From Alicycliphilus denitrificans_A (lineage in GTDB: Bacteria > Pseudomonadota > Gammaproteobacteria > Burkholderiales > Burkholderiaceae_C): DNA of 64,000 nucleotides. Positions 1-8,613 of the stretch are shown here, one piece after another; within the stretch, counting starts at the first letter, position 1; every line of letters begins with the position of its first letter. The notes beneath the pieces were generated by a model. It made no database searches. It saw nothing but the letters and a program-made list of their open reading frames with translations, and was not told where the DNA came from. The stretch lies in NCBI RefSeq assembly GCF_044792555.1, contig NZ_CP126238.1, positions 3,844,001-3,908,000 of the forward strand. The letters are read 5' to 3'. Position numbers and translations under genes: made by a program.

Positions 1-530
1 TTGAAACCCTGACCCGTTTCAATGCCAGCGTGAGTTTTTTCGGCGCCGGCATCAACACCGACTGGCAATGGCTGCAACGCGCCTATCCAGAGGTGCAGAC
101 CAAGCTGGTGGACCTGGAGAACATGCAGTCGGTGCCCCATTTTGAAACCATAGCCGATGCCACCCCGTCCGACATCGTGGTGGCCAGCGAAGTCATCGAA
201 CACTTTGAAGAGCCTCTGGCGCATTTTGAATCGCTGCTGCGCCTGGTGAAGGACGACGGCATTTTGATTTGCGGCACCAACCTCTATAACGGCAAGGATA
301 TATCTCACGACTTCTATCCTTTCACGCCCGGCCACGTGACTTACTGGACCCCTTATGCACTGGCCTACGTGGGCATGCAAAAAGGATTTTTTGTGGATTT
401 TCGTACCCCCGAGTTATATGCCGCCAAAGGGGCAAACAAAAGATATATATTATTTTTCAAAAGCCCGGAAACCATTTACCGTTTGGGCGTGTATTTTGGC
501 AACCATGTGCACGCGCCGTCAGAGCCTTGA
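1..530 (+). CDS. SAM-dependent class I methyltransferase, C-terminal part (5' truncated by window edge)
   Basis: The reading frame is open from base 3 to the TGA at 528-530, so the true start lies upstream of the window. The visible 175 or so residues contain the acidic post-I segment DIVVASEVIEHF (typical of Methyltransf_11/23/31 proteins) followed by LLRLVKDDGILICGTN, the strand and turn after motif III. The substrate cannot be read from the sequence. It lies directly before a TPR-GT41 glycosyltransferase and near a second methyltransferase, at the edge of the flagellar cluster. That context suggests modification of a flagellar or surface glycan or glycoprotein (inference). A GTG at 30 is an in-frame alternative start but would remove the SAM-binding N-terminus. 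Confidence 0.75.
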   Translation, partial: ETLTRFNASVSFFGAGINTDWQWLQRAYPEVQTKLVDLENMQSVPHFETIADATPSDIVVASEVIEHFEEPLAHFESLLRLVKDDGILICGTNLYNGKDISHDFYPFTPGHVTYWTPYALAYVGMQKGFFVDFRTPELYAAKGANKRYILFFKSPETIYRLGVYFGNHVHAPSEP

Positions 531-569
531 CAGGCAGCCTGTGGGGCCGGTCACGGGTTGTTGTTGAAG

Positions 570-683
570 CGTCATCCCCGCGCAGGAACGTCACCCCGGA
601 CTTCGATCCGGGGCGGGGATCCAAGTGCCATCCGGTCAGTTGCTTCGTCACTGCTGTGGATCCCTGCCTGCGCGGGGATGACG
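570..683. repeat. REP/NIME-like inverted repeat in the 263-bp gap
   Basis: Seventeen-base perfect arms (CGTCATCCCCGCGCAGG at 570-586 and its complement at 667-683) enclose a second hairpin (CCCCGGA at 594-600 pairing with 607-613). The CGTCAT(T/C)CC core recurs at 17375, 22963, 34044, 53887 and inside the two MITE-like elements. The right flank (about 655-722) also matches, inverted, the small element at 17342-17430. This is intergenic dispersed DNA with no sign of coding. Confidence 0.75.
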
Positions 684-746
684 GTGATTCACGTTTCAAC
701 AGGAATCGCCACTTGAGCAGAAAAACAGCATCTAGCCCTTATCTGA

Positions 747-775
747 CAAGCGTCACAAGCTATTAAAAATAAAGC
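747..775 (-). repeat. Dispersed AT-rich motif (ATAGC...GCGCTT family)
   Basis: Read on the minus strand this is TTTTTAATAGCTTGTGACGCTT, split here only by its position just before the ribosome-binding site of the next gene. It is one of about a dozen copies of a short motif in the window (see findings). Confidence 0.6.
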
Positions 776-793
776 AAAACAGGAGGAACCCCC

Positions 794-2617
794 ATGCTCA
801 ACCCCCACCCGCAGCCTGATTTTGTCCAGCTCATTGAGCAAGCCTGGGGCCGCCAGCTGCACCTGCTGCGCCTGCTGGAAAACGCCGACCAGCTCGTCGC
901 CGGGGGACACGAGCCGCTGGCCGCCGTGCTCTACCAGACCTGGCTCAAGCGCAACCGCACCACGCACGACCACCTGGCCTGGTTCAACCTGGGCGTCATC
1001 CTGTTCAACCAGAAAGACTGGGACAGCGCGCGCGAGGCCTACAGCCGCGCCCTGCAACTGAACCCGCAGTTCTTGCAGCCGCGCTTCAACCTGGGGCTGG
1101 TGTACGAACAGATGGGGCAAAGCGACAGCGCCACCGCCCAGTGGCTGCACATTGCCAGCAGCGCCGCCGCCGACAACCCCGAGGAGCGCCCGGTACTGCT
1201 GCTGGCGCTCAACAACCTGGGGCGCCACTACGAAGACCAGCACCGCTACGCCGAAGCCCAGGCCGCCCTGACACGCAGCCTGCTGATCGAGCCCAACCAG
1301 CCGCAAGTCATACACCACTGGGTCTTTCAGCGCGCCAAGCAATGCGTCTGGCCGGTGTACCAGCCGCTGGGCGGCCTGACCGAAGAGGCGCAGCGCCAGA
1401 ACACCTCGGCCATGGCCATGATCAGCCTGTCCGAAGACCCGGCCATGCAGCTGGCCGCCGCCCGCCACTATGTGGCCAGCTCGCTCAACCTGGACGTGCC
1501 GCGCCTGGCGCCCGGCAAGCCCTACGGCCACCGTAAGCTGCGCATTGCCTACTGCTCGTCGGACTTCTGCCTGCACCCAGTCGCCATGCTCACCGTGCAG
1601 CTGTTCGAGCTGCACGACCGCGAGCAATTCGAGATTTACGGCTTTGACTGGAGCCGCGAGGACAACTCGCCCCTGCGCCAGCGGGTAGAGGCCGCGATGG
1701 ACCACTTCATCCGCATCCACCACCTGAGCGACCAGGCCGCCGCCGAGCTCATCCGCGAGCATGAAATCGACATCCTGGTGGACCTGCAGGGCCAGACCCT
1801 GGGCGCACGCGCCAACATGCTGGCCTACCGCCCCGCGCCCATACAGATCACCTACCTGGGCCTGCCCGCCACCACCGGCCTGCCATTTATTGACTACGTC
1901 ATCGCCGACCGCTACCTGATCCCCGAGTCGGCCCAGCCCTACTACTCCGAAAAGCCGCTCTACCTGCCCGACATCTACCAGGCCAGCGACCGCCTGCGCG
2001 AAGTGGGCCCCACCCCCACGCGCGCCGACTGCGGCCTGCCCGAGCACGGCTTTGTCTTCTGCTCCTTCAACAACAACTACAAGTTCAACCCCTCGGTGTT
2101 TGCCGCCTGGATGCGCATCATGCAGCGCGTGCCCGGCAGCGTGCTGTGGCTGCTGGCCGACAACGTCTGGGCCCAGGAAAACCTGCGCCGCGCCGCGCTG
2201 GAATATGGCATCACCGGCGACCGCCTGTACTTTGCCCCCCGGCTGCTGCCCCAGCACTACCTGGCACGCCTGGCCGTGGCCGACCTGTTTCTGGACACCT
2301 ACCCCTTCAACGCCGGCACCACCGCCAACGACGCGCTATGGATGGGGCTGCCCGTGCTGACCATGAGCGGCCAGACCTTCGCCTCGCGCATGGCCGGCGC
2401 CCTGCTGACCGCCGCCGGGCTGCCAGAGCTGATTGCCCCGAACCTGCAAGCCTACGAAGACAAGGCCGTCGCCCTGGCCCAGTCGCCCGCCGACTGCCAG
2501 CGCCTGCGCCAGCACCTGGCCGACACCCGCGAGCACGGCGTGCTGTTTGATACCCCGCGCTTTGTGCAACACCTGGAAGCCGCCTTCCAGCAACTGTGCG
2601 CCACCACGCTGCATTGA
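794..2617 (+). CDS. TPR-containing GT41 glycosyltransferase (O-GlcNAc transferase / SPINDLY-like)
   Basis: 607 residues, with ribosome-binding site AGGAGG at 781-786. Residues about 50-170 are TPR repeats (for example WFNLGVILFNQKDWDSAREA). Residues about 240-600 match the catalytic half of eukaryotic and bacterial OGT: RIAYCSSDFCLHP with the conserved His near residue 261, then ILVDLQGQTLGARANM, RPAPIQITYLGLPATTG, FCSFNNNYKFNP and DLFLDTYPFNAGTTANDALW. Family members transfer a sugar from a nucleotide donor to Ser/Thr or, in HMW1C-type enzymes, Asn of a protein acceptor in the cytoplasm. No signal peptide is seen. Plausible acceptors are flagellin (outside the window) or the Thr/Ser-rich octad protein encoded next (inference). 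GT41 family assignment is firm; substrate is unknown. Confidence 0.9.
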   Translation: MLNPHPQPDFVQLIEQAWGRQLHLLRLLENADQLVAGGHEPLAAVLYQTWLKRNRTTHDHLAWFNLGVILFNQKDWDSAREAYSRALQLNPQFLQPRFNLGLVYEQMGQSDSATAQWLHIASSAAADNPEERPVLLLALNNLGRHYEDQHRYAEAQAALTRSLLIEPNQPQVIHHWVFQRAKQCVWPVYQPLGGLTEEAQRQNTSAMAMISLSEDPAMQLAAARHYVASSLNLDVPRLAPGKPYGHRKLRIAYCSSDFCLHPVAMLTVQLFELHDREQFEIYGFDWSREDNSPLRQRVEAAMDHFIRIHHLSDQAAAELIREHEIDILVDLQGQTLGARANMLAYRPAPIQITYLGLPATTGLPFIDYVIADRYLIPESAQPYYSEKPLYLPDIYQASDRLREVGPTPTRADCGLPEHGFVFCSFNNNYKFNPSVFAAWMRIMQRVPGSVLWLLADNVWAQENLRRAALEYGITGDRLYFAPRLLPQHYLARLAVADLFLDTYPFNAGTTANDALWMGLPVLTMSGQTFASRMAGALLTAAGLPELIAPNLQAYEDKAVALAQSPADCQRLRQHLADTREHGVLFDTPRFVQHLEAAFQQLCATTLH

Positions 2618-2630
2618 AAAACTTCAAAAC

Positions 2631-2782
2631 AGCCTGATTAGCGACATATCTCAGACAGCACTCGGTCAACAAACGCCACGTCATTCCGGCGAAAGCCGGA
2701 ATCCAGGGGTTTCAGTGCTGCGAGGCTCCTGGATTCCGGCTTTCGCCGGAATGACGGTGATCTGAGGTATGTGCCTAATCAG
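2631..2782. mobile_element. MITE-like element, copy 1
   Basis: 152 bp with terminal inverted repeats of about 24 bp (GCCTGATTAG...ACATA.CTCAGA; 3 mismatches between the ends) around a 28-29-bp perfect inverted repeat of the CGTCATTCCGGCGAAAGCC type. Over 157 bp (2626-2782) it differs at three positions from 25549-25705. CAAAAC flanks both sides (2625-2630 and 2784-2789). No coding capacity, so mobility would need a transposase in trans. It lies in the 405-bp gap before the octad gene and leaves that gene's promoter intact downstream. Confidence 0.8.
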
Positions 2783-2875
2783 GCAAAACAGTAGCAAACT
2801 CGCTCTCACATTACGCAACACGCTATCAAAAAACAATAAATACAGGGTTATCACCAGCGCCCCTGCAAAAACAGC

Positions 2876-2904
2876 TAAACAAACATTTACACCTGCCGAT
2901 ATAA
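2876..2904 (+). promoter_or_regulatory. Sigma-28 (FliA) promoter of the octad-repeat gene
   Basis: TAAA at 2876-2879, exactly 15 bases, then GCCGATAT at 2895-2902. The FliA consensus is TAAA-N15-GCCGATAA, so all but the last base agree. The same architecture occurs in front of flgM in this window. The transcript would start near 2910 and leave a leader of about 110 bases before the ATG at 3023. Confidence 0.85.
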
Positions 2905-3022
2905 CGCTCAAAGCGTCTTGCTTTTCGCCTTTCCCTGCTGCTCTACAGCCCCCCTTTTTTGTGCCTAGTGGTCTCGCGGCATAGTGACTGAGGCACCTCG
3001 CTTTAACGATAAGGAGTTCATC

Positions 3023-6000
3023 ATGGCCATCACTTTCTCGGGACTCTCGGTTGACCAGCTCTCGGCGCTGACCACCCAGGAAATCAAGACCATCTCGGGC
3101 AATAGCGACGAGGTCAAAAAGCTCTCCGGCACGCAGCTCCAGGCGTTCTCGGCAGAACAGATAGGGGCTCTCGATGAAAGCACCATCCTCCACCTCAGCG
3201 CCTCGGCACTCAAGGCGCTGTCTGCGGACCAGGTCAGCCATGGACTGACTTCCACCCAATTTGCCGGGCTCACCTCCACCCAGCTCAAGTCGCTGACCAC
3301 CGGGCAAATGGCCGCCCTGCAGTTTGAGCAGATTGACACCTTCCGCGGCAATACCGACAAAATGAAGGCGCTGTCCGCCGTACAGGTCAGCGCCCTCAGT
3401 GCCGAGCAACTGCGCCGCATTGAAGACGCAGACGATGACACAGCCCAGCTCACTGACGCACAGCTCAAAGGCCTGAAGGCCGGGCAGCTGGACATTGTCG
3501 AGAGCCTGACCACGGCCCAGGTCAGGGTCTTGACGGCTCAGCAAGTCAGCACCCTGACCGAAGAGCAGCTGCGCAAACTCTCGCCCACCCAGGTTGGTGC
3601 ACTCACCTCCGGGCAGGTGCAGTCACTCAAGTCCACCCAGCTGGAAGCCATTGACGCCCTGGGCTCGGCCGTGTCCATGCTGTCGGCCAAGCAAGTCAGC
3701 ACGCTCACCTCTGACCAGATCGGGCGCATGTCCACCGACCAGCTGCAAAGCCTGACGGGCACGCAGTTCAAGGCCTTGGGCAACAAGGTGGCCAACTTGA
3801 CCGACGAGCAGGTGCGCGGCCTGGGCAATGTGCAGGTGCGCGCCATGACTGCGGCACAGCTCACCGCCTTGTCCACGAGCCAGGTGGCGGCCCTGACCAC
3901 CGACAACCTCAAAACCTTGAACGCCGTACAAATTGGCGGCCTGGGCGCAGATGTGAGCGCCTTTACAGATGAACAACTCAGCGCCCTGCTGCCCTCGCAG
4001 GCGGCAGCACTGAAAACCGATCAAATCGCCGCTCTGTCAGGCAGCCAGCTGTCGTCCCTGTCCACCACCGCCGTCAAGGCGCTGACGGCCGCCCAGGTGG
4101 GCAAGCTCAGCACCACCCAGCTCCAGGCGCTGACCGAAGACCAACTGGGCGCCCTGACCACCGCCCAGGTACGCACCCTGGCTGCAGACACCAACGGCAT
4201 TGCGGCGCTGAGCGCCACCCAGATTTCCGCCCTGTCCACCACCGCCATCGCCTCCTTGAAGACCGAGCAAATCGCCGCCCTGTCTTCAGACCACCTCAAG
4301 GCCATGTCCACCGGGCAAATCAACGCCCTGTCCGCCGCCCATGTCAAGGCACTGAAGGCCGATGCCGACGGCATAGGCGCCCTTGGACAGGATCAAATTG
4401 CCGCCCTGTCCACGCGCGCGGTCGCGGCCTTGAGTACGGCTCAAATTGCCGGCCTGTCCACCGACCAAATCCAGGCCTTTACCGTCGACCAGGTCGAAAA
4501 GCTCGGCAAGGCCGTGATGGGAAAACTGGATAGCAATCAGCTCAAAGTCATGGCCTATGACGAGGTCGCCAAACTGGTGCCCACGCTCAGCAGCAACCAG
4601 ATAGCCGCCCTGACCACCGACCAGGTGCAGTCGCTGAGTACCGCACAGTTCAAGGCACTCACCACCGCCCAGGTGGCCGCATTGACTACCGAACAAGTAG
4701 CCGCCTTGACGACCGAGCAACTGGCCAAAATGACCACGGCGCAGGTGCGTGCACTCAATACCGGCGCTGTCACCAACCAATTGCAAAGCCTCAATGAAGA
4801 GCAAATTGCCGCCCTGTCCGATGGCGCCATTGCTGCCCTCAAGACCGATCAGGTCAACAAGCTCAGCAAGGAGCAGATCACCGCCCTGGGAGACACCCAG
4901 GCCGCCGCCCTGACCGCAGCACAGGTGCGCGTGCTGGATGCCACCCAGCTCAAGGCATTGGAGAACCAGGACATCAACGCCCTGGCAGGCAAGATCCAGT
5001 CCGACCAAGTCGCGGGCTTGGCTGACACGCAAATTGCTGCACTGGGCGCTGCGCAAGTCAAGGCACTGACCACCGCCCAGCTGCAAAATTTGAGCACCAC
5101 CCAAATGGCCATGCTCAGCTCCACGCAAACCGCCGAGCTGAGCAGCACGCAGGTGGCGGCGCTGTCGTCTGACCAGCTCAACAGCCTGTCGTCCGACGCC
5201 CTGAAGGCGCTGACCACCAACGCTCTGAAGGGGCTGGGCACGGCACAGCTGCAGAAATTGGGTACCGAACAAATCCGCAACCTCAAGGATGAGCAGGTTG
5301 CCAGCCTGTCGGCCACCCAAGTTGCCGCACTGACCGGCGATCAGGTCAAGGCGCTGGAAAGCGCTGACATCGTCGCCCAACTGGGCAAATTCCAAAGCAC
5401 CCAAATCCAGGGCTTGAGCGACACGCAGATCAGCTCTATGGGTACTACACAGGTTGCCGGCCTGACATCCGCACAGGTGCGCGCCTTGACCACTGGCCAA
5501 ATGGCGGCCATGAGCTACCTGCAGATTGAAAAGTTCACTACCGGCCAGGCACGCGCCCTGACTACAGAGCAACTGAGCAAGCTGACCGCCAGCCAGCTCG
5601 GCGGCATGGAGACCGAAGACCTGGCCGCCCTGACGACCACGCAGATCAAGGCCTTCACGTCGGACCAGCTCGGCCACCTGTCTGGCACCCAGGTGAAAAA
5701 CCTGACCAGCACCCAGCTGCGCGCCCTGGGCTCAAACGAATTGGGCAGCATTCTGGGCAAACTGGAAACCAACCAGATCGGACAGCTGAGCAACGCTCAG
5801 GTGAAAGCCATGACCACCGCCCAGCTCTCGGGCATGAGCACGCAGCAACTTCAAAAGCTGACGCAATCGCAGCTGCGCGAGCTTAACGGTGCGCAAATCA
5901 ATGTGGTGCGCGACATCATGGTGGCCAACGACATCGCCCAGATGTCCACCGACCAGATCGAGGGCATGAGCCAAGCACAGTTGCAAGGCCTGACATCACG

Positions 6001-6754
6001 CCAGGTCGACGCCATGAGCTCGGATCAAATCCAGGCGCTGAGCACGCAACAAATCGGCTACCTGCTGCCCAAGCTGAGCGACCTGAAAGACCTGAGCACC
6101 AACCAGGTGGCGAACCTGGACATGACCCAGCTCACCCTCGCCAAGGTCACCGATGGCACCAATGGCATGACCAGCGACCAGTTGCGCGCGCTGACTACGA
6201 CGCAGCTGGTGGCCAATCTGTCCAATGGAGCCGGCGGCTCCTCTGCCAACGCCATGCTGCAAGACCTGGGCACCGACGTCGGCAAGCTCTCCGAGGCGCA
6301 AATCGTGGCGCTGGGCTCTACCGGCCTCAATACGCTGGCGTCCACACAAATCACCAGCCTGACCGATGCGCAAATTGGTTCGCTGACTGCCGAACAGCTC
6401 GACAACCTGACTACTGATGTGTTCAAGGAGATCGACGTTACCAAGCTGCAAAACACGCAGATTGCCAGCCTGGACACCGCCAAGGGCCTGACCAGCCTGA
6501 CTGCAGCACAAATCGGCGCCATGACGGCATCGCAAACCCGCGCGCTGACAACAACGCAGGTGGCAGCCTTGGATGCCACGCAGCTTGGCGCCATCAGCAC
6601 AACCAACGCAGCCCAGCTCACCCTGTCGCAAGTAGAAGCGATGACCAGCACTCAGTTGACTGCGCTCACCAATCGCACTGCCATGACCGACGACCAAAAA
6701 GACGTTATCAAAACCAAATTTGGTGCCACTGACTACGCCACGCTGTTCCCTTGA
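3023..6754 (+). CDS. Giant Thr/Ser-rich octapeptide-repeat protein, FliA-controlled, function unknown
   Basis: 1243 residues from the ATG at 3023, chosen for the AAGGAG at 3011-3016; a GTG at 2984 would add 13 residues but has no such site. Almost the whole chain is an 8-residue repeat, (T/S)(T/S)xQ(V/I/L)xxL, as in TTEQVAAL; well over 100 units with a few spacers such as KADADGIGAL. There is no Cys, no Trp, only four Tyr and no Sec signal peptide or membrane segment. The T/S-x-x-Q pattern looks like a helix N-cap, so a solenoid of short helices is plausible (inference). I do not recognise the family. The sigma-28 promoter ties expression to late flagellar genes, and the neighbours are a GT41 glycosyltransferase and a TylF-like methyltransferase. 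Candidate roles: secreted or surface appendage protein, adhesin, or flagellum-associated protein. A terminator follows. Confidence 0.9.
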   Translation: MAITFSGLSVDQLSALTTQEIKTISGNSDEVKKLSGTQLQAFSAEQIGALDESTILHLSASALKALSADQVSHGLTSTQFAGLTSTQLKSLTTGQMAALQFEQIDTFRGNTDKMKALSAVQVSALSAEQLRRIEDADDDTAQLTDAQLKGLKAGQLDIVESLTTAQVRVLTAQQVSTLTEEQLRKLSPTQVGALTSGQVQSLKSTQLEAIDALGSAVSMLSAKQVSTLTSDQIGRMSTDQLQSLTGTQFKALGNKVANLTDEQVRGLGNVQVRAMTAAQLTALSTSQVAALTTDNLKTLNAVQIGGLGADVSAFTDEQLSALLPSQAAALKTDQIAALSGSQLSSLSTTAVKALTAAQVGKLSTTQLQALTEDQLGALTTAQVRTLAADTNGIAALSATQISALSTTAIASLKTEQIAALSSDHLKAMSTGQINALSAAHVKALKADADGIGALGQDQIAALSTRAVAALSTAQIAGLSTDQIQAFTVDQVEKLGKAVMGKLDSNQLKVMAYDEVAKLVPTLSSNQIAALTTDQVQSLSTAQFKALTTAQVAALTTEQVAALTTEQLAKMTTAQVRALNTGAVTNQLQSLNEEQIAALSDGAIAALKTDQVNKLSKEQITALGDTQAAALTAAQVRVLDATQLKALENQDINALAGKIQSDQVAGLADTQIAALGAAQVKALTTAQLQNLSTTQMAMLSSTQTAELSSTQVAALSSDQLNSLSSDALKALTTNALKGLGTAQLQKLGTEQIRNLKDEQVASLSATQVAALTGDQVKALESADIVAQLGKFQSTQIQGLSDTQISSMGTTQVAGLTSAQVRALTTGQMAAMSYLQIEKFTTGQARALTTEQLSKLTASQLGGMETEDLAALTTTQIKAFTSDQLGHLSGTQVKNLTSTQLRALGSNELGSILGKLETNQIGQLSNAQVKAMTTAQLSGMSTQQLQKLTQSQLRELNGAQINVVRDIMVANDIAQMSTDQIEGMSQAQLQGLTSRQVDAMSSDQIQALSTQQIGYLLPKLSDLKDLSTNQVANLDMTQLTLAKVTDGTNGMTSDQLRALTTTQLVANLSNGAGGSSANAMLQDLGTDVGKLSEAQIVALGSTGLNTLASTQITSLTDAQIGSLTAEQLDNLTTDVFKEIDVTKLQNTQIASLDTAKGLTSLTAAQIGAMTASQTRALTTTQVAALDATQLGAISTTNAAQLTLSQVEAMTSTQLTALTNRTAMTDDQKDVIKTKFGATDYATLFP

Positions 6755-6782
6755 TATAAGCCGCGCAGCCCCCGCGGCCGCC

Positions 6783-6820
6783 AAGCCCCCTGCCCCGCCC
6801 CTGGTGCAGGGGGCTTTTTA
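6783..6820 (+). terminator. Rho-independent terminator after the octad gene
   Basis: AAGCCCCCTGC (6783-6793) pairs with GCAGGGGGCTT (6806-6816) and is followed by a T-run. It isolates the octad gene as a single-gene transcript. Confidence 0.88.
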
Positions 6821-6860
6821 TCAATAATGCCCCTCCCTCATTCCCGCAAAACCACCGCCC

Positions 6861-7655
6861 ATGCCAGCCGCCCTGCCCCCACTGCCCAGCCTGCCCGACC
6901 TGCCCATGGACCGGCTGAACAACTTTGCCACCCCCGTGTCCTGGGGCATTACCGACCCGCAGCGCTTTCAGGAGCTGATGGAGGAGCTGAAAACCCTCTT
7001 TACTCCCGGCTACTACATGGGCGACAACCTGATTACCTGGGGGCGCAACCTGTCGGCCTTTGAAGATCCGGCCTTCGTCCAGGCCCTCTCCAGCAACATC
7101 CAGAACCCGTCCGACGAGGCCATTGCCTGGCGCCGCTACCTGCTGGTGTGCAGCGCCTGCCACGCCATGCAGTTGGACGGTGATTTTGTGGAGTGCGGCG
7201 TGTACCTGGGCACGGGCATCAAGACGGTGATCGACTATTTCGGCAAGCAGCGCTTTGGCAAGCCGTTCTGGGGCTACGACACGTTTGATTACCACCCCGC
7301 CGCCAACCATAACTTTGCCGAGCAGCGCGCCGGGCTGTTTGAGAAGGTGCAGCAGCGCTTTGCCGACTACCCCCAGGTGCAGCTGATCAAGGGCTTTTTG
7401 CCCGACTCTTTTGCCCAGGGCTGCCCGGACAAGGTGGCCTACCTGCACATTGACCTGAACAACGCCGAGGGCGAGATTGCCACGCTCGAGCACCTGTGGG
7501 ACCGCGTGGTGCCCGGCGGCATGGTGGTGCTGGACGACTATGAATGGGCGGGCGTCTACCGCGCCCAAAAGCGCGCCGAAGACCAGTGGTTCCAGGCACG
7601 CGGCTACCGGGTGTTTCCGCTGCCTACGGGACAGGGGTTCGTCATCAAGCGCTGA
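6861..7655 (+). CDS. TylF/MycF-type SAM-dependent methyltransferase
   Basis: 264 residues. The TylF-family layout is visible: GDFVECGVYLGTG (SAM-binding motif I), LIKGFLPDSF, VAYLHIDLNNAEGE (motif with metal-binding Asp in the family) and VVPGGMVVLDDYEW. Family members are Mg-dependent O-methyltransferases acting on sugars; outside macrolide clusters they are common in polysaccharide and flagellin-glycan loci. The start at 6861 has no clear ribosome-binding site; an in-frame ATG at 6906 is an alternative. It follows the octad terminator and precedes motA, so it may finish a sugar placed by the GT41 enzyme (inference). Confidence 0.8.
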   Translation: MPAALPPLPSLPDLPMDRLNNFATPVSWGITDPQRFQELMEELKTLFTPGYYMGDNLITWGRNLSAFEDPAFVQALSSNIQNPSDEAIAWRRYLLVCSACHAMQLDGDFVECGVYLGTGIKTVIDYFGKQRFGKPFWGYDTFDYHPAANHNFAEQRAGLFEKVQQRFADYPQVQLIKGFLPDSFAQGCPDKVAYLHIDLNNAEGEIATLEHLWDRVVPGGMVVLDDYEWAGVYRAQKRAEDQWFQARGYRVFPLPTGQGFVIKR

Positions 7656-7713
7656 AGGGAGCGGGGCGCCCCGTCGCTCAAATTGAACCGCATGCCCAGT
7701 GCTGATCGTTCAT

Positions 7714-7740
7714 TTGACCACTGAAGGGCTCTGACACAAT
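7714..7740 (+). promoter_or_regulatory. Possible sigma-70-type promoter of motA
   Basis: TTGACC at 7714-7719 and CACAAT at 7735-7740, spaced 15 bases, with the -10 only 9 bases from the ATG. The spacing is short for sigma-70. No convincing sigma-28 promoter is present here. Confidence 0.35.
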
Positions 7741-7749
7741 CCTTGCACT

Positions 7750-8610
7750 ATGTTTGTCATTCTTGGCTACCTGATCACCTTCGGCAGCATCTTCGGCGTG
7801 TTCATCGCCCATGGCGGCAACGTCAAGGTGCTGCTGGAGGCCCTGCCGTTCGAGATGATCACCATCGGCGGGGCGGCGGCCGGGGCGTTCATCGTCAACA
7901 ACCAGCCCAAGGTGCTCAAGGCCACCATGGCGGCCCTGCCGCAACTGCTCAAGGGCAGCAAATACACCAAGGCACGCTACATGGAGCTGATGGCCATGCT
8001 CTATGAGATCCTGCAGAAAGCGCGCAAGGAGGGGCTGATGGCCATCGAGGCGGACGTGGAATCGCCCAAGGATTCGGAGATTTTCAAGAAATTCCCCACT
8101 GTGGGCACGGACCACCATGTGCTGGAATTCACCACCGACTACCTGCGCATGATGGTCTCGGGCAACCTGAATGCGCACGAAATCGAGGCGCTGATGGACA
8201 GCGAGATCGAGACCCACCACCAGGAGGCGCATGCCCCCGTGGCCGCGCTCACGCGCCTGGCCGGCGCGCTGCCGGCCTTCGGCATCGTGGCCGCGGTGCT
8301 GGGCGTGGTGAACACCATGGGCTCGGTGGGCCAGCCGCCGGCGGTGCTGGGCGGCATGATCGCCTCGGCCCTGGTGGGTACCTTCCTGGGCATCTTGCTG
8401 GCCTACGGCGTGGTGGAGCCGCTGGCCGGGCTGCTGGAGCAAAAGAGTGAGGACGCGGCCAAGGAGTTCGCCTGCATCAAGTCCACGCTGCTGGCCAGCA
8501 TGCAGGGCTACAACCCGGCCACGGCTATTGAGTTTGGCCGCAAGGTCTTGTTCTCGGGCGACCGACCGAGCTTCACGGAGCTGGAAAACCACGTCAAGGG
8601 CAAAAAGTAA
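7750..8610 (+). CDS. motA: Flagellar motor stator protein MotA
   Basis: 286 residues. Four membrane segments are evident: two at the N-terminus (VILGYLITFGSIFGVFIA and a segment near residues 33-50) and two near residues 178-225 (LPAFGIVAAVLGVVNTMG and LGGMIASALVGTFLGILLAY), separated by a long charged cytoplasmic loop that contacts FliG. With MotB it forms the proton channel that powers rotation. The MotA length is normal. motB follows after 3 bases, so the two are cotranscribed. Confidence 0.97.
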   Translation: MFVILGYLITFGSIFGVFIAHGGNVKVLLEALPFEMITIGGAAAGAFIVNNQPKVLKATMAALPQLLKGSKYTKARYMELMAMLYEILQKARKEGLMAIEADVESPKDSEIFKKFPTVGTDHHVLEFTTDYLRMMVSGNLNAHEIEALMDSEIETHHQEAHAPVAALTRLAGALPAFGIVAAVLGVVNTMGSVGQPPAVLGGMIASALVGTFLGILLAYGVVEPLAGLLEQKSEDAAKEFACIKSTLLASMQGYNPATAIEFGRKVLFSGDRPSFTELENHVKGKK

Positions 8611-8613
8611 GCC

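Noticed and set aside
4286..6784. Long open frames on the minus strand across the octad gene (for example 4286-5677 and 5996-6784)
   Set aside because: They are by-products of the 24-base repeat and codon bias; no start signals, and their products are low-complexity translations of the repeat.
6861..7655. Macrolide biosynthesis (TylF similarity)
   Set aside because: No polyketide genes; the family is common in surface glycan loci.
7678..7706. Sigma-28 promoter before motA (TCAA...GCTGAT)
   Set aside because: Spacing is 19 instead of 15 and both boxes deviate.
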